Source: Rickettsia typhi
GTDB lineage: Bacteria > Pseudomonadota > Alphaproteobacteria > WRAU01 > Hepatincolaceae
DNA length: 64,000 nucleotides
Direction: 5' to 3'
Assembly: GCA_945888065.1 (NCBI GenBank)
Contig: CAMCZU010000002.1
Coordinates: 36,086-100,085, forward strand
This document shows positions 50,749-60,013 of this stretch, piece after piece. The first letter of the stretch is position 1, and every line of letters starts with the position of its first letter. Below the pieces are notes generated by a model, which was given only the letters and a program-made list of their open reading frames with translations, was not told the origin of the DNA and did no database searches. A program made the position numbers and the translations under genes.

Positions 50749-51836
50749 ATGTGTTTTACTCCACTTTTTAGTAATGCTGGATCAAAAGTTTCACCTGTAT
50801 CTAAGTGTAAATTTGTATCAACTTCATTAGCTTTTTTGTTATCATCTAAATTTAAAAAACTATGCAACCCACTTAAAGCATTGTTTAATTGGGATAAATC
50901 ATTTAATTTTATTAATACTGAATTTTCTATATTATTACTTTTATTTATTTCCCACATTGATGGATTTTCTAATAAAAATGATTGTAGAGAATCTAAAAAA
51001 CTTTTGGAACTTGCTTTTAACCCTACTATTGCTATATCTATGGTTGCATTTGAGTTTGGATAATATGTAATTCCTGCTATATCTTTATCTTTTATATTTG
51101 CATCTATTAATGTTCCCTTTGCATTAGAAAAATTAGGCAAAATTTTAATAGAAACTTTTTTTTGATAAGCCATCTCTACTGCTTTTGGATGAATAACCCT
51201 TGCACCTAATAAAGATAACCCATACATATCTTTATAAGATATACAATCTATTTGCCTTGCTTTTAAAACTCTTTTAGGATTAGCACTAAATACACCACTT
51301 ACATCTTTAAACAAAAATACATCGGCATCTATGTATCCGCTTATTGCTATTGCTGATGTATCTGACCCATCAAATCCTAGCGTTGTAAACTCATTATGAA
51401 TGTTTTTTCCTATGTAGCCTGGAACAATACATATATTATCTTCTTTTAAATGATGCAATATAATATCTTTATCTACATTAATTATACTTCCATTCCCCCA
51501 GTTGCTATCTGTGTAAATTGGCAAATTATGATAATTTAAACTTACAGACTTTATCTTGCACGAATTTAAATAATTATCTAAAAGCATAGAACTAAAATTT
51601 TCTCCTATTGATAATACTTGATCTTGCCTTTTTAAATCTTTAGTATCAAACAAACTTTCTGCTATATCTTTAAGCCTTCTTGTTTCACCAGATAATGCTG
51701 ACACAACAACAACTATACCTTTATAGTTTTTTTTATAATCAATTATAATGTTTTTTATATTATTAAAATTTTTAAACAAATTATCTTTGTTTCCTAAAGT
51801 TGATCCACCAAATTTTAAGACTGCAAATTTTTTCAT
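50745..51836 (-). CDS. lysC: Aspartate kinase (short, 363 aa)
   Basis: AVLKFGGSTLGNKDN, TTLGFDGSDTSAIAISGYIDADVFLFKDVSGVFSANPK, LSLLGARVIHPKAVEMA. Confidence 0.94.
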   Translation of the reverse strand: MKKFAVLKFGGSTLGNKDNLFKNFNNIKNIIIDYKKNYKGIVVVVSALSGETRRLKDIAESLFDTKDLKRQDQVLSIGENFSSMLLDNYLNSCKIKSVSLNYHNLPIYTDSNWGNGSIINVDKDIILHHLKEDNICIVPGYIGKNIHNEFTTLGFDGSDTSAIAISGYIDADVFLFKDVSGVFSANPKRVLKARQIDCISYKDMYGLSLLGARVIHPKAVEMAYQKKVSIKILPNFSNAKGTLIDANIKDKDIAGITYYPNSNATIDIAIVGLKASSKSFLDSLQSFLLENPSMWEINKSNNIENSVLIKLNDLSQLNNALSGLHSFLNLDDNKKANEVDTNLHLDTGETFDPALLKSGVKHI

Positions 51837-51840
51837 TTTT

Positions 51841-52716
51841 TTATATTATCTCCTCATAAGAATTAATTAAATTCAATTTTTCTTGAGAACTTAATTTACA
51901 TAATGGCAATCTAAAATATTCTTCTGTTTTATAAACATAACTTAATAATGTTTTAATTGGAATTGGATTGCTTTGTTTAAACAAATATGTAATTAAATTT
52001 AAGTGTTTATATAATATATTTAAAGATTTTTTATAATTATTATCTTCAACAAGGTTTTTGTAAATCTCTACTACTTGCAATGTAATAAGGTTACTAGCAA
52101 CACTTATGCATCCGCTAGATCCTAACATTAAATAATTACATAATAAAGAATCTTCACCACATAAAATTTCAAAATTTTTAGGCTTATCCTTGCATAATTG
52201 CATTACATAATTTATATCATTAGAACACTCTTTTATACCAACTATATTCTCAATTTGTGCTAATTTTAAAATACTATCTATACTTAAAGATACCCCACAC
52301 CTTGAAAATACATTATATAAAATTATAGGATGCTTAGAAGCTTTAGAACATTCATAAAAATGTAAATATAATCCTTCTTGAGTAGGCTTATTATAAAATG
52401 GAACAACCACTAAATAACCATCTATATGATTAATTTTGTTGTATTTAACAATTGTATTACAAGCATTGTGTGTATTGTTATCTACAATACCAACTATGAT
52501 TTTGCATCTACCATTTACTTTATTAATAACAAAATCAATAATTGCTTCTTTTTCTTCGGCACTTAAGGATGTTGATTCTGCCGTAGTCCCTAAAATTACA
52601 AATCCAGTAATTTTATTTATTAATTGAGATTCTATAAGTTTACCTAATAATTCATAATCTATAGATAAATCTTTTAAAAATGGAGTGATAAGAGCACTAT
52701 AAACACCGCAAAACAT
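51841..52716 (-). CDS. dapA: 4-hydroxy-tetrahydrodipicolinate synthase
   Basis: VYSALITPFLKDLSID, VILGTTAESTSLSAEEK, ILYNVFSRCGVSLS, GIKECSND. Confidence 0.97.
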   Translation of the reverse strand: MFCGVYSALITPFLKDLSIDYELLGKLIESQLINKITGFVILGTTAESTSLSAEEKEAIIDFVINKVNGRCKIIVGIVDNNTHNACNTIVKYNKINHIDGYLVVVPFYNKPTQEGLYLHFYECSKASKHPIILYNVFSRCGVSLSIDSILKLAQIENIVGIKECSNDINYVMQLCKDKPKNFEILCGEDSLLCNYLMLGSSGCISVASNLITLQVVEIYKNLVEDNNYKKSLNILYKHLNLITYLFKQSNPIPIKTLLSYVYKTEEYFRLPLCKLSSQEKLNLINSYEEII

Positions 52717-52769
52717 AATTGTATCCTTATATTAATTAAAATATTATTGATCTTTTGTTTTGCAGTTTG

Positions 52770-52801
52770 CAAAGATGCAGATAATCATCTACATCTATTT
52801 G
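52770..52801. other. Inverted repeat in the dapB-dapA intergenic region
   Basis: Minus strand CAAATAGATGTAGAT-GATT-ATCTGCATCTTTG; 14 bp with one bulge and one G.U, no T-tract. Confidence 0.45.
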
Positions 52802-52843
52802 TTAGCTAGTATATCACTTAGATAATTTATTGTAAAATATTTT

Positions 52844-53521
52844 TTATAAAATCTCTTTAAAAATATCCTCAACAAAATAAAAACCATTATGATTAAGCAA
52901 ATATTTAGCACAAAGCAAAGCTCCCTTCACATAACAATCTTTAGATGTGCTTTTGTGATATAATACCATATCTTCAGTATCACCTTTATACATCACACTA
53001 TGCTCTCCAATAATGCTTCCTACCCTATGAGATACAATATTAACCTGCTTATTATAATGTTTTGCAATGATTTTTTGCAAATTTAATGCAGTTCCAGAAG
53101 GAGAATCTTTTTTAGTTGAGTGATGGATTTCATTAATATGAATTCTTACATTGTCTAAGGATTGAAGCTTTGAGGTTGCAAAATCTACTATAGAATAAAA
53201 ATTATAAACAGATGCTGAAAAATTTTTACCCCAACAAAAAGGTATATTACTTAATTTCACTTTGTTTTTAATTTCTTCAAACTTATCATCCCAACCTGTG
53301 GTTCCTACTACAAGGGGAATTTTTTTAAGCAATAAATTATCTATATTATCTGCAAATGCCTTTCCATTAGTAAAATCTACTAAAACATCATTAGGTTGGC
53401 TTTGATATTTAACAATATCATTAGTATTTTTTAAAATTCCAGATACAGGAATATCATTTTTTTTACAAAACTTCTCAACTGCATTTCCCATTAATCCGTA
53501 ACCAACAATTACAATTTGCAT
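52844..53521 (-). CDS. dapB: 4-hydroxy-tetrahydrodipicolinate reductase
   Basis: IVGYGLMGNAVEKF, DFTNGKAF, VVGTTGWDD, IHINEIHHSTKKDSPSGTAL. Confidence 0.95.
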   Translation of the reverse strand: MQIVIVGYGLMGNAVEKFCKKNDIPVSGILKNTNDIVKYQSQPNDVLVDFTNGKAFADNIDNLLLKKIPLVVGTTGWDDKFEEIKNKVKLSNIPFCWGKNFSASVYNFYSIVDFATSKLQSLDNVRIHINEIHHSTKKDSPSGTALNLQKIIAKHYNKQVNIVSHRVGSIIGEHSVMYKGDTEDMVLYHKSTSKDCYVKGALLCAKYLLNHNGFYFVEDIFKEIL

Positions 53522-53587
53522 TATCTTTTTTCCACAATTATGTTATCTTTTATTTATATTATTAATTATAAAACATTATACATATAA

Positions 53588-54034
53588 ATGCTAAATAAAA
53601 ATATCTATATGGAACAAGCCTTACAAAATGCCTATACTGCTAAAAGCTTAAATGAGGTTCCTGTTGGTGCTGTGATTGTTTATAAAAACAATATTGTTGC
53701 ATCTACATATAACAAAATGATAGCTAATAATAATCCTTGTTATCACGCAGAAATGTTAGCAATTTTTGATGCTTGTAAACAATTAAATTCTTTTCGCCTT
53801 AATGAATGTGCTTTATATACAACTTTAGAGCCTTGTGTAATGTGTGCTGGTGCTATTATGCACTCTCGCATTGAAAAGCTTTATTTTGGTGCTGAAGATG
53901 AAAAATACGGAGCAATCTACAATGGTGCTAAGATTTTTTATCAACCCTATCCACACAAGCCTGAAATATATAGTGGGATTTATGAAAAAGAATGTAAAAA
54001 ACTAATGCAAGATTTTTTTAAAAATAAACGTTAG
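53588..54034 (+). CDS. tadA: tRNA-specific adenosine deaminase
   Basis: EVPVGAVIVYKNNIV, CYHAEMLAIFDACKQL, YTTLEPCVMCAGAIMHSRI. Confidence 0.95.
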   Translation: MLNKNIYMEQALQNAYTAKSLNEVPVGAVIVYKNNIVASTYNKMIANNNPCYHAEMLAIFDACKQLNSFRLNECALYTTLEPCVMCAGAIMHSRIEKLYFGAEDEKYGAIYNGAKIFYQPYPHKPEIYSGIYEKECKKLMQDFFKNKR

Positions 54035-54070
54035 TATTTCCACAACTAACAATTAACAACTTAATAATTA

Positions 54071-54125
54071 ATATTTTGTTAACCTTTATTAAGATGTTTC
54101 TTATGAAACATTTAAGAAACATTTC
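54071..54125. repeat. 55-bp direct repeat copy A (contains parS-like 16-mer)
   Basis: ATATTTTGTTAACCTTTATTAAGATGTTTCTTATGAAACATTTAAGAAACATTTC; one mismatch to copy B. Confidence 0.95.
54095..54110. promoter_or_regulatory. parS: parS-like ParB-binding site 1
   Basis: TGTTTCTTATGAAACA; cf. consensus TGTTTCACGTGAAACA. Confidence 0.88.
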
Positions 54126-54176
54126 TATGTTTGTGGATTATCTTTTTTGTATTTAAACAATATTAAGATTTTAAAT

Positions 54177-54231
54177 ATATTTTGTTAACCTTTATTAAGA
54201 TGTTTCTTGTGAAACATTTAAGAAACATTTC
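54177..54231. repeat. 55-bp direct repeat copy B (contains parS-like 16-mer)
   Basis: ATATTTTGTTAACCTTTATTAAGATGTTTCTTGTGAAACATTTAAGAAACATTTC. Confidence 0.95.
54201..54216. promoter_or_regulatory. parS: parS-like ParB-binding site 2
   Basis: TGTTTCTTGTGAAACA. Confidence 0.88.
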
Positions 54232-54253
54232 AATAAAAAATGATTTATTTAAC

Positions 54254-54526
54254 CTATCTAATATTCATTTTTTCAATAGATTTAATCATACAATAAGATG
54301 GATACACTTTTTTTTCTGATTTGTTATGCAAGCTTTTTACATATTGCTCAAGATCTGCTTTGCAATCAGAACTAATGTTTTTTACTACATCTTGCAAATA
54401 AATACCTACCATATAATTTAATTCTTCATTGCTTAATGAATCTTTAGGTTTAGCACTAAGCTCTTCTGTCATTGAAGGACTTATAAGAATTAAAGAAATT
54501 AATGCTGTATATAAATATTTACTCAC
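54254..54526 (-). CDS. Small secreted hypothetical protein (90 aa)
   Basis: N-terminal hydrophobic signal-like segment YTALISLILISPS; two Cys; overlaps the parB end by 8 nt. Confidence 0.55.
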   Translation of the reverse strand: MSKYLYTALISLILISPSMTEELSAKPKDSLSNEELNYMVGIYLQDVVKNISSDCKADLEQYVKSLHNKSEKKVYPSYCMIKSIEKMNIR

Positions 54527-55484
54527 TTTTGCCCCCTTTTGCTATTAATTGTAAAATATTGTTTATGTCTTGTATGCTTTTATATTTTATTTTTAACTCA
54601 CCTGATGTTTCGCTTTTTTGCTTAGCTATTATCTTAAGGTTTTTATATGTATCATTAATATTAGCAATATTTTTTTGAATAGTAGAATCTAAACTATAAA
54701 TTTTAGATTTATCTACAATTTTTTCTCTGCTATTTTTATCTACTGATTGCATTGTAAGCCTTTCTGTTTCTGCTACAGTCATATTATTAGCTATGATTTC
54801 ACGAGCAACAGACATAGGATTAAACACATTACACAACATTTTTGCGTGGCTTGGTGTTATTTTGCCTATTTCTAAATAGTATAAAACTTCTGGTGGTAAG
54901 CTAAGAATTCTTAAATAGTTACTAATGTAGCTTCTGCTTTTACCTACTAGCTCTGCTATATCTTCGTGGCTATATTCAAAATCTATACTTAATGCTTTAT
55001 AAGCATTGGCTTCTTCTACTGGATTTAAATCTTTACGTTGAAGATTTTCTATTAAACCAATTTCCATCACTGCTTTATCATCAAGATCCATAACAATAGC
55101 TGGAATAGTGCTTTTATATGCTAACTGCGATGCCCTGTATCTACGCTCACCTGCTATAATTTCATACTTATTGTCTGGTAAATGCCTTACTAAAATTGGC
55201 TGGATAACACCTTTTTCTTTAATAGATAGTGATAAATCTTTAAGAGATTGCTCATCAAAATCTTTCCTTGCTTGATATTTAGATGGAATACAATCTTTAA
55301 TAGGAATTTCTATTACATTAAATTTAGAATTAGATTGATTCATTGTGCTAACAAAATCTTCTTTATTGCTTTCTGGCTTTGCATCTGATATTAAAGCTGA
55401 AATACCACGACCTAATGAAAGGTTTTTTTTAGGCTTACTAACCCCACTTAACAAAGAATTTAAATCTATTTTATTATTTGACAT
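54519..55484 (-). CDS. parB: Chromosome partitioning protein ParB
   Basis: LGRGISALI, IKDCIPSKYQARKDFDEQSLKDLSLSIKEKGVIQPILVR, YEIIAGERRYRASQLA, ENLQRKDLNPVEEANAY. Confidence 0.97.
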   Translation of the reverse strand: MSNNKIDLNSLLSGVSKPKKNLSLGRGISALISDAKPESNKEDFVSTMNQSNSKFNVIEIPIKDCIPSKYQARKDFDEQSLKDLSLSIKEKGVIQPILVRHLPDNKYEIIAGERRYRASQLAYKSTIPAIVMDLDDKAVMEIGLIENLQRKDLNPVEEANAYKALSIDFEYSHEDIAELVGKSRSYISNYLRILSLPPEVLYYLEIGKITPSHAKMLCNVFNPMSVAREIIANNMTVAETERLTMQSVDKNSREKIVDKSKIYSLDSTIQKNIANINDTYKNLKIIAKQKSETSGELKIKYKSIQDINNILQLIAKGGKSE

Positions 55485-56260
55485 TATTTTAATCCTTTTT
55501 CATCTTGTAAAATTACTTCTGATGCTAAATCTATATAAGCTTTTGAACCTACACAACCAGGATCATAAACAATTACTGGATATCCGTGAGATGGAGCTTC
55601 TGAAACTTTTACATTTCTTGGAATAATGGTTTTATATACTAATTCTTTATAGTATTTTCTTACATCTTCATCTATCATTTTTGATAGGTTGTTCCTAGCA
55701 TCATACATTGTTAATAAAATGCCTTTAATTTGTAAATTTTTGTTTAAAGAAATTTTTATAGAATTAATAGTATTAACTAAATGCTTTAATCCCTCTAATG
55801 CAAAATATTCACATTGCAAAGGTATTAATACCTCATTACAATAAACTAAAGCATTAAGTGTTAAAATACCTAAAGATGGTGGACAATCTATTAAAATATA
55901 ATCAAAATGATCTGTATTAGATTGCAAACAATTTTTTAAAAAAAACTCTTTTTGTTCTAAATTAGCTAACTCTATTTCTACACCAGATAAGTCCATAGTT
56001 GTAGGAATAATGCTTAAATTAGGAATTGGAGTTTTTACTATTGCTTGATTTGGCATTGCTTTACCAATTAGCAAATCATAAATAGTATATTTAAACTCAT
56101 TATTCATTCCTAATCCGCTTGTAGCATTACTTTGGGGATCTAGATCTATAATTAAAACCTTTTTTTTCATAGCACACAAAGCTGTTGCTAAATTCATTGT
56201 AGTAGTAGTTTTACCTACTCCACCTTTTTGATTTACAATGGAAATTATTTTTGTATTCAT
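55484..56260 (-). CDS. parA: Chromosome partitioning ATPase ParA
   Basis: NQKGGVGKTTTTMNLATAL deviant Walker A; DLDPQSNATSGLG; DYILIDCPPSLGILTLNAL. Confidence 0.97.
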   Translation of the reverse strand: MNTKIISIVNQKGGVGKTTTTMNLATALCAMKKKVLIIDLDPQSNATSGLGMNNEFKYTIYDLLIGKAMPNQAIVKTPIPNLSIIPTTMDLSGVEIELANLEQKEFFLKNCLQSNTDHFDYILIDCPPSLGILTLNALVYCNEVLIPLQCEYFALEGLKHLVNTINSIKISLNKNLQIKGILLTMYDARNNLSKMIDEDVRKYYKELVYKTIIPRNVKVSEAPSHGYPVIVYDPGCVGSKAYIDLASEVILQDEKGLK

Positions 56261-56282
56261 TTTTTGTTAACCTTTATTAATA

Positions 56283-56298
56283 TGTTTCATATGAAACA
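56283..56298. promoter_or_regulatory. parS: parS-like site 3 immediately upstream of parA
   Basis: TGTTTCATATGAAACA, perfect palindrome; 19-bp 5' flank matches the 55-bp repeats. Confidence 0.9.
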
Positions 56299-56368
56299 TA
56301 TTTTATTTATCTTATGCTAAATATAAATTGATTATTAAATTATTGCAACCATAATATATATTTTTTAC

Positions 56369-57019
56369 TTAAACAATAGTTTGTATTTGCAAAATTTTAG
56401 AGTCTTGATTAGTGATACTAGAAGAAATTGTAATTGATAAAGTAATATTATGCTGTTTTAAAAATATATTATAACAATTGTTATGATGATTTATAATTTC
56501 ACCTAAAGCATTTATTTCTGTTAAATAATTAACACCTTTTAAGAACACTGCATTGATATTTTTACCCATTGCATATATGCTATAAGCAATTAATTTATCT
56601 AGGCTACATAAAGCTCTAGACGTGATTAAATTAAAGCTATATTTATTAACATCTATATATTCAATTCTGTTGTGAATAACATATACATTATTAAGATTTA
56701 AATGCTTAACCATAGCATTTAAAAAACTAACTTTTTTAGCATTAGATTCTATTAAATAATACTTATTATGAGAATCTAAAATTGCTAAGATAATACCCGG
56801 TAATCCTGCTCCACTACCTAAATCTGCTATGTTTTTATTAGTATAGGGAATATATGATAATACCTGTGCACAATCAACAATATGCCTTTCATAAATATTA
56901 CTTATAGTGCTATTACCAATTAAATTAAATTTAGATTGCCATTGCAATAATAAATCAACATATAAATCAATAGATTTACTATGCTGGTTTAGTAATGTTT
57001 GTAGAGTTGGTGTTAACAT
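56369..57019 (-). CDS. rsmG: 16S rRNA (guanine(527)-N(7))-methyltransferase
   Basis: QWQSKFNLIGNSTISNIYERHIVDCAQVLSYI, NIADLGSGAGLPGIILAI; precedes parA. Confidence 0.95.
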   Translation of the reverse strand: MLTPTLQTLLNQHSKSIDLYVDLLLQWQSKFNLIGNSTISNIYERHIVDCAQVLSYIPYTNKNIADLGSGAGLPGIILAILDSHNKYYLIESNAKKVSFLNAMVKHLNLNNVYVIHNRIEYIDVNKYSFNLITSRALCSLDKLIAYSIYAMGKNINAVFLKGVNYLTEINALGEIINHHNNCYNIFLKQHNITLSITISSSITNQDSKILQIQTIV

Positions 57020-57021
57020 TA

Positions 57022-57906
57022 TTAAATTGGTATCCTAAACCCAAATATTACTTGTGAAGTTGTGCTGTTTGCTCTTTTATCTTTACCAATATATTTTAAA
57101 TAATCTATAAAAATATAGCCATTATATATATTTAATCCAACCTTAGCTACTATATCTATATTATTCCAACCTGATATTAAATCATATTCCTCACTTACAT
57201 CAGATGTGCAAACAGGTGGTAGTTCTGTATCTTGCCCTCCTGTTCCTGGCTCTTGAGGTTCACAAGTTTTTTTACGATATTGAGAATGACCAATCGTATC
57301 AAAATATTCTTTCCCAAATCCAACTCCTACATATGGAACTACCCAGTCTCTAGAAAAAATAAACAAATCATAATTTAATATTAAATTATAAGCTCTATAA
57401 TCATAAGCTATAGCATAGTTAAAAGGAACATCTACATCTTCTACAGATAAATTTACAGAAGTATCTAATACTTTAGACATTATAGCTGATTGCTTTTGTA
57501 AAGTTCCAGATAATCTAAATCCCTTAGTATATTTACCATCTAACATTCTATAATCTAATGCTAAATAATAGCCAGATGATTTTTCTAATTCTTCATCTTT
57601 AATCAAATCTGTTTGTGTTTGACCTTGATCTATAGCAGGTGGAAAATAAAAAGAACTATCCATATTTGTTAAAGCAACAGATTTATTTGTAGGAAAACCT
57701 AAAGATATAAACCATTTTGTGTATCTAAAGTTGTTTTTTTGTTTCTCTATTATATGGTCTTCACCAATTTTTTTTGCCTCAATGGGATCATAGCGAGTGG
57801 GCATTTTAGAAAGCATATCACCATAATCTACATTTGCACCATCATTTAAAGCAAATAAAGATATGGGGAAAAAAATAGAAAAAATAATAAATAATTTTAA
57901 ATACAT
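57022..57906 (-). CDS. Exported beta-barrel-like protein
   Basis: Signal peptide MYLKLFIIFSIFFPISLFA; repeated amphipathic strands incl. WVVPYVGVGFGKEYF and C-terminal TTSQVIFGFRIPI. Confidence 0.6.
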   Translation of the reverse strand: MYLKLFIIFSIFFPISLFALNDGANVDYGDMLSKMPTRYDPIEAKKIGEDHIIEKQKNNFRYTKWFISLGFPTNKSVALTNMDSSFYFPPAIDQGQTQTDLIKDEELEKSSGYYLALDYRMLDGKYTKGFRLSGTLQKQSAIMSKVLDTSVNLSVEDVDVPFNYAIAYDYRAYNLILNYDLFIFSRDWVVPYVGVGFGKEYFDTIGHSQYRKKTCEPQEPGTGGQDTELPPVCTSDVSEEYDLISGWNNIDIVAKVGLNIYNGYIFIDYLKYIGKDKRANSTTSQVIFGFRIPI

Positions 57907-57922
57907 TGAAAAATATGAGTTA

Positions 57923-58849
57923 TTAATCTATATAAGATTCGTTATTATTAGCATCTTGATTAGCTGTTGATTTTTCTTCAGCAGGAGCTTTTTCAGCAGG
58001 AGCTTTTTTAGAAGGATAACCCGCACTACGTGGAGAAGATTTAATGTAAGGATTTACATATTCTGTAGATGAATTGCTATTTTCATTTGTAGCAGAAGGC
58101 ATAGCTGTATCTTCAACATTATTTGTTTTAGACTCTTCTGTGGCTGTATCTTCGTTAAATTTATCACTTTGTTGGTTTAAATTATTATCATTTTTTTTAG
58201 TTAAGTTTGTATTTTTTTCTTCAGTAGTATTGTTTATTGCATCATCTTGAATATCTTCATTTTGCATATCTACTTCTTCGTTTTCTTTTACATCATCTAA
58301 AACTTCATTAACTTCATTTGTTGATTTAACCTCAGATTGAATAGGGGCTTTAACTTCTTGAGCGCTTTGGACTTCTTTAGTATCATTTAATTTATTAGAA
58401 TTTGCATTATTAACACTAGATTGCACTTTAGTATTGTTAGTAGGGCTAATATTAGAATTTGTGATATTGCTATTTTGCATATTATTTGTTGGTGATACTT
58501 TTGTATTATAAGGTTTAATATCTTTATTTTGTTTAGCAACACTACTATTTTTTTTATTACTAGAATTTTTATGTTGTTTTGTTGTTTTGTTTTTACTAGA
58601 ATTTTTATGTTTTAAATCAGTATTTTTTTTTGATTGAGATTTTTCCACAACAGATTTATCTACAGATTGTGCTGGTTCCAATGGAATAATTTGCAATGGT
58701 TGATTAATAGGTTGATTTTGAATATTAGGAGACACAGGAATAAAACCATAGCTATCAGATTTAGCAAAAATATTTTGAATAGATAATATATAAATAAGGA
58801 ATACAGCTAAAATTTTATACATTTTAATGCCTACTTTTTTATTTAACAA
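57923..58849 (-). CDS. Exported low-complexity Asn/Lys/Ser/Glu-rich protein
   Basis: Signal-like ILAVFLIYILSIQNIFA; KNSSKNKTTKQHKNSSNKKNSS and KAPAEKAPAEE repeats. Confidence 0.55.
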   Translation of the reverse strand: MLNKKVGIKMYKILAVFLIYILSIQNIFAKSDSYGFIPVSPNIQNQPINQPLQIIPLEPAQSVDKSVVEKSQSKKNTDLKHKNSSKNKTTKQHKNSSNKKNSSVAKQNKDIKPYNTKVSPTNNMQNSNITNSNISPTNNTKVQSSVNNANSNKLNDTKEVQSAQEVKAPIQSEVKSTNEVNEVLDDVKENEEVDMQNEDIQDDAINNTTEEKNTNLTKKNDNNLNQQSDKFNEDTATEESKTNNVEDTAMPSATNENSNSSTEYVNPYIKSSPRSAGYPSKKAPAEKAPAEEKSTANQDANNNESYID

Positions 58850-58925
58850 TAATGCTAATTATACTTGCATATAAAATAAAAATCAACCATTAATTGATTG
58901 TATGCCAACTAAATAAATAAGTATA

Positions 58926-59891
58926 TTAATATTTTTTATGTTGTTCCCAATTCCAAGCACTAACAATAATATCTTTAATGTTTATATATTTTGGTTCCCA
59001 TCCTAGTATTTGCTTAGCTTTGCTATTAGATGCATATAGTTTATCTGGATCTCCTGCCCTTCTTTGAGACATAATAACAGGACACTTTTTACCAGATACT
59101 TGATCTGCTACATCAATAACTTGTTTTACAGAAACAGGAATTCCAGTGCCTAAATTGAAATGACCACAATATGAATCTACTTTTTGTAAAGCTAACATAT
59201 GTGCCGTTGCTAAGTCTTCTACATGAATATAATCTCTTAAACAAGTTCCATCTGGCGTATTGTAATCGTTCCCAAAAACAGAAACATTTGGTATTTGTCC
59301 TAAAATTGCTTTTAATACCAATGGAATCAAGTGTGTTTCTGGATTGTGGCTTTCGCCTATTTTATTATCTTGTGATGCTCCAGAAGCATTAAAATAGCGT
59401 AATGCTATGTAGGATAGCCCATAAGCTTTATGATAATCTTGCAAAGCTTGTTCTATAACTAATTTTGTGTATCCGTATGGATTAATTGGATTTTGTGAAT
59501 GATTTTCATCTAGGGGTAAATATTTAGGGTCTCCATAGGTAGCACAAGAGCTTGAAAAAATAATTTTTTTTACATTATGCTCTAACATTACCTCTAACAA
59601 ATTTAGAGTCCCTATAATATTATTTTGATAATATTTTTGTGGATTAACTACACTTTCTCCTACATAAGTATAGGCTGCAAAATGCATTACCGCTGTAATT
59701 TTATATTTTTTAAAAACTTTTTGTAAAGAAGTTTTATCCATTAAATCTGCAATTTCAAAATTTTTGCAACTTACTGCTTCTTTGTGCCCGTATGATAAAT
59801 TATCTAATACAACACAATCATAATTGTTTTGCATTAATAATTTTACACAATGAGACCCAATATAACCAGCACCACCGACTATTAATATCAT
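58926..59891 (-). CDS. galE: UDP-glucose 4-epimerase
   Basis: ILIVGGAGYIGSHCVKLLMQ, FSSSCATYGDPKYLPLDE, NPYGYTKLVIE, RYFNASGAS. Confidence 0.96.
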   Translation of the reverse strand: MILIVGGAGYIGSHCVKLLMQNNYDCVVLDNLSYGHKEAVSCKNFEIADLMDKTSLQKVFKKYKITAVMHFAAYTYVGESVVNPQKYYQNNIIGTLNLLEVMLEHNVKKIIFSSSCATYGDPKYLPLDENHSQNPINPYGYTKLVIEQALQDYHKAYGLSYIALRYFNASGASQDNKIGESHNPETHLIPLVLKAILGQIPNVSVFGNDYNTPDGTCLRDYIHVEDLATAHMLALQKVDSYCGHFNLGTGIPVSVKQVIDVADQVSGKKCPVIMSQRRAGDPDKLYASNSKAKQILGWEPKYINIKDIIVSAWNWEQHKKY

Positions 59892-60013
59892 TTTATCTTA
59901 CCATTTATTAATTTTTTATTATAATAAAACAATTTGCTATATAAAACATAATTTTTTATATAAATTAGCATTTAAAAGCAAAAAAAGCAAAAAATAATTT
60001 TAAAATACTTACA

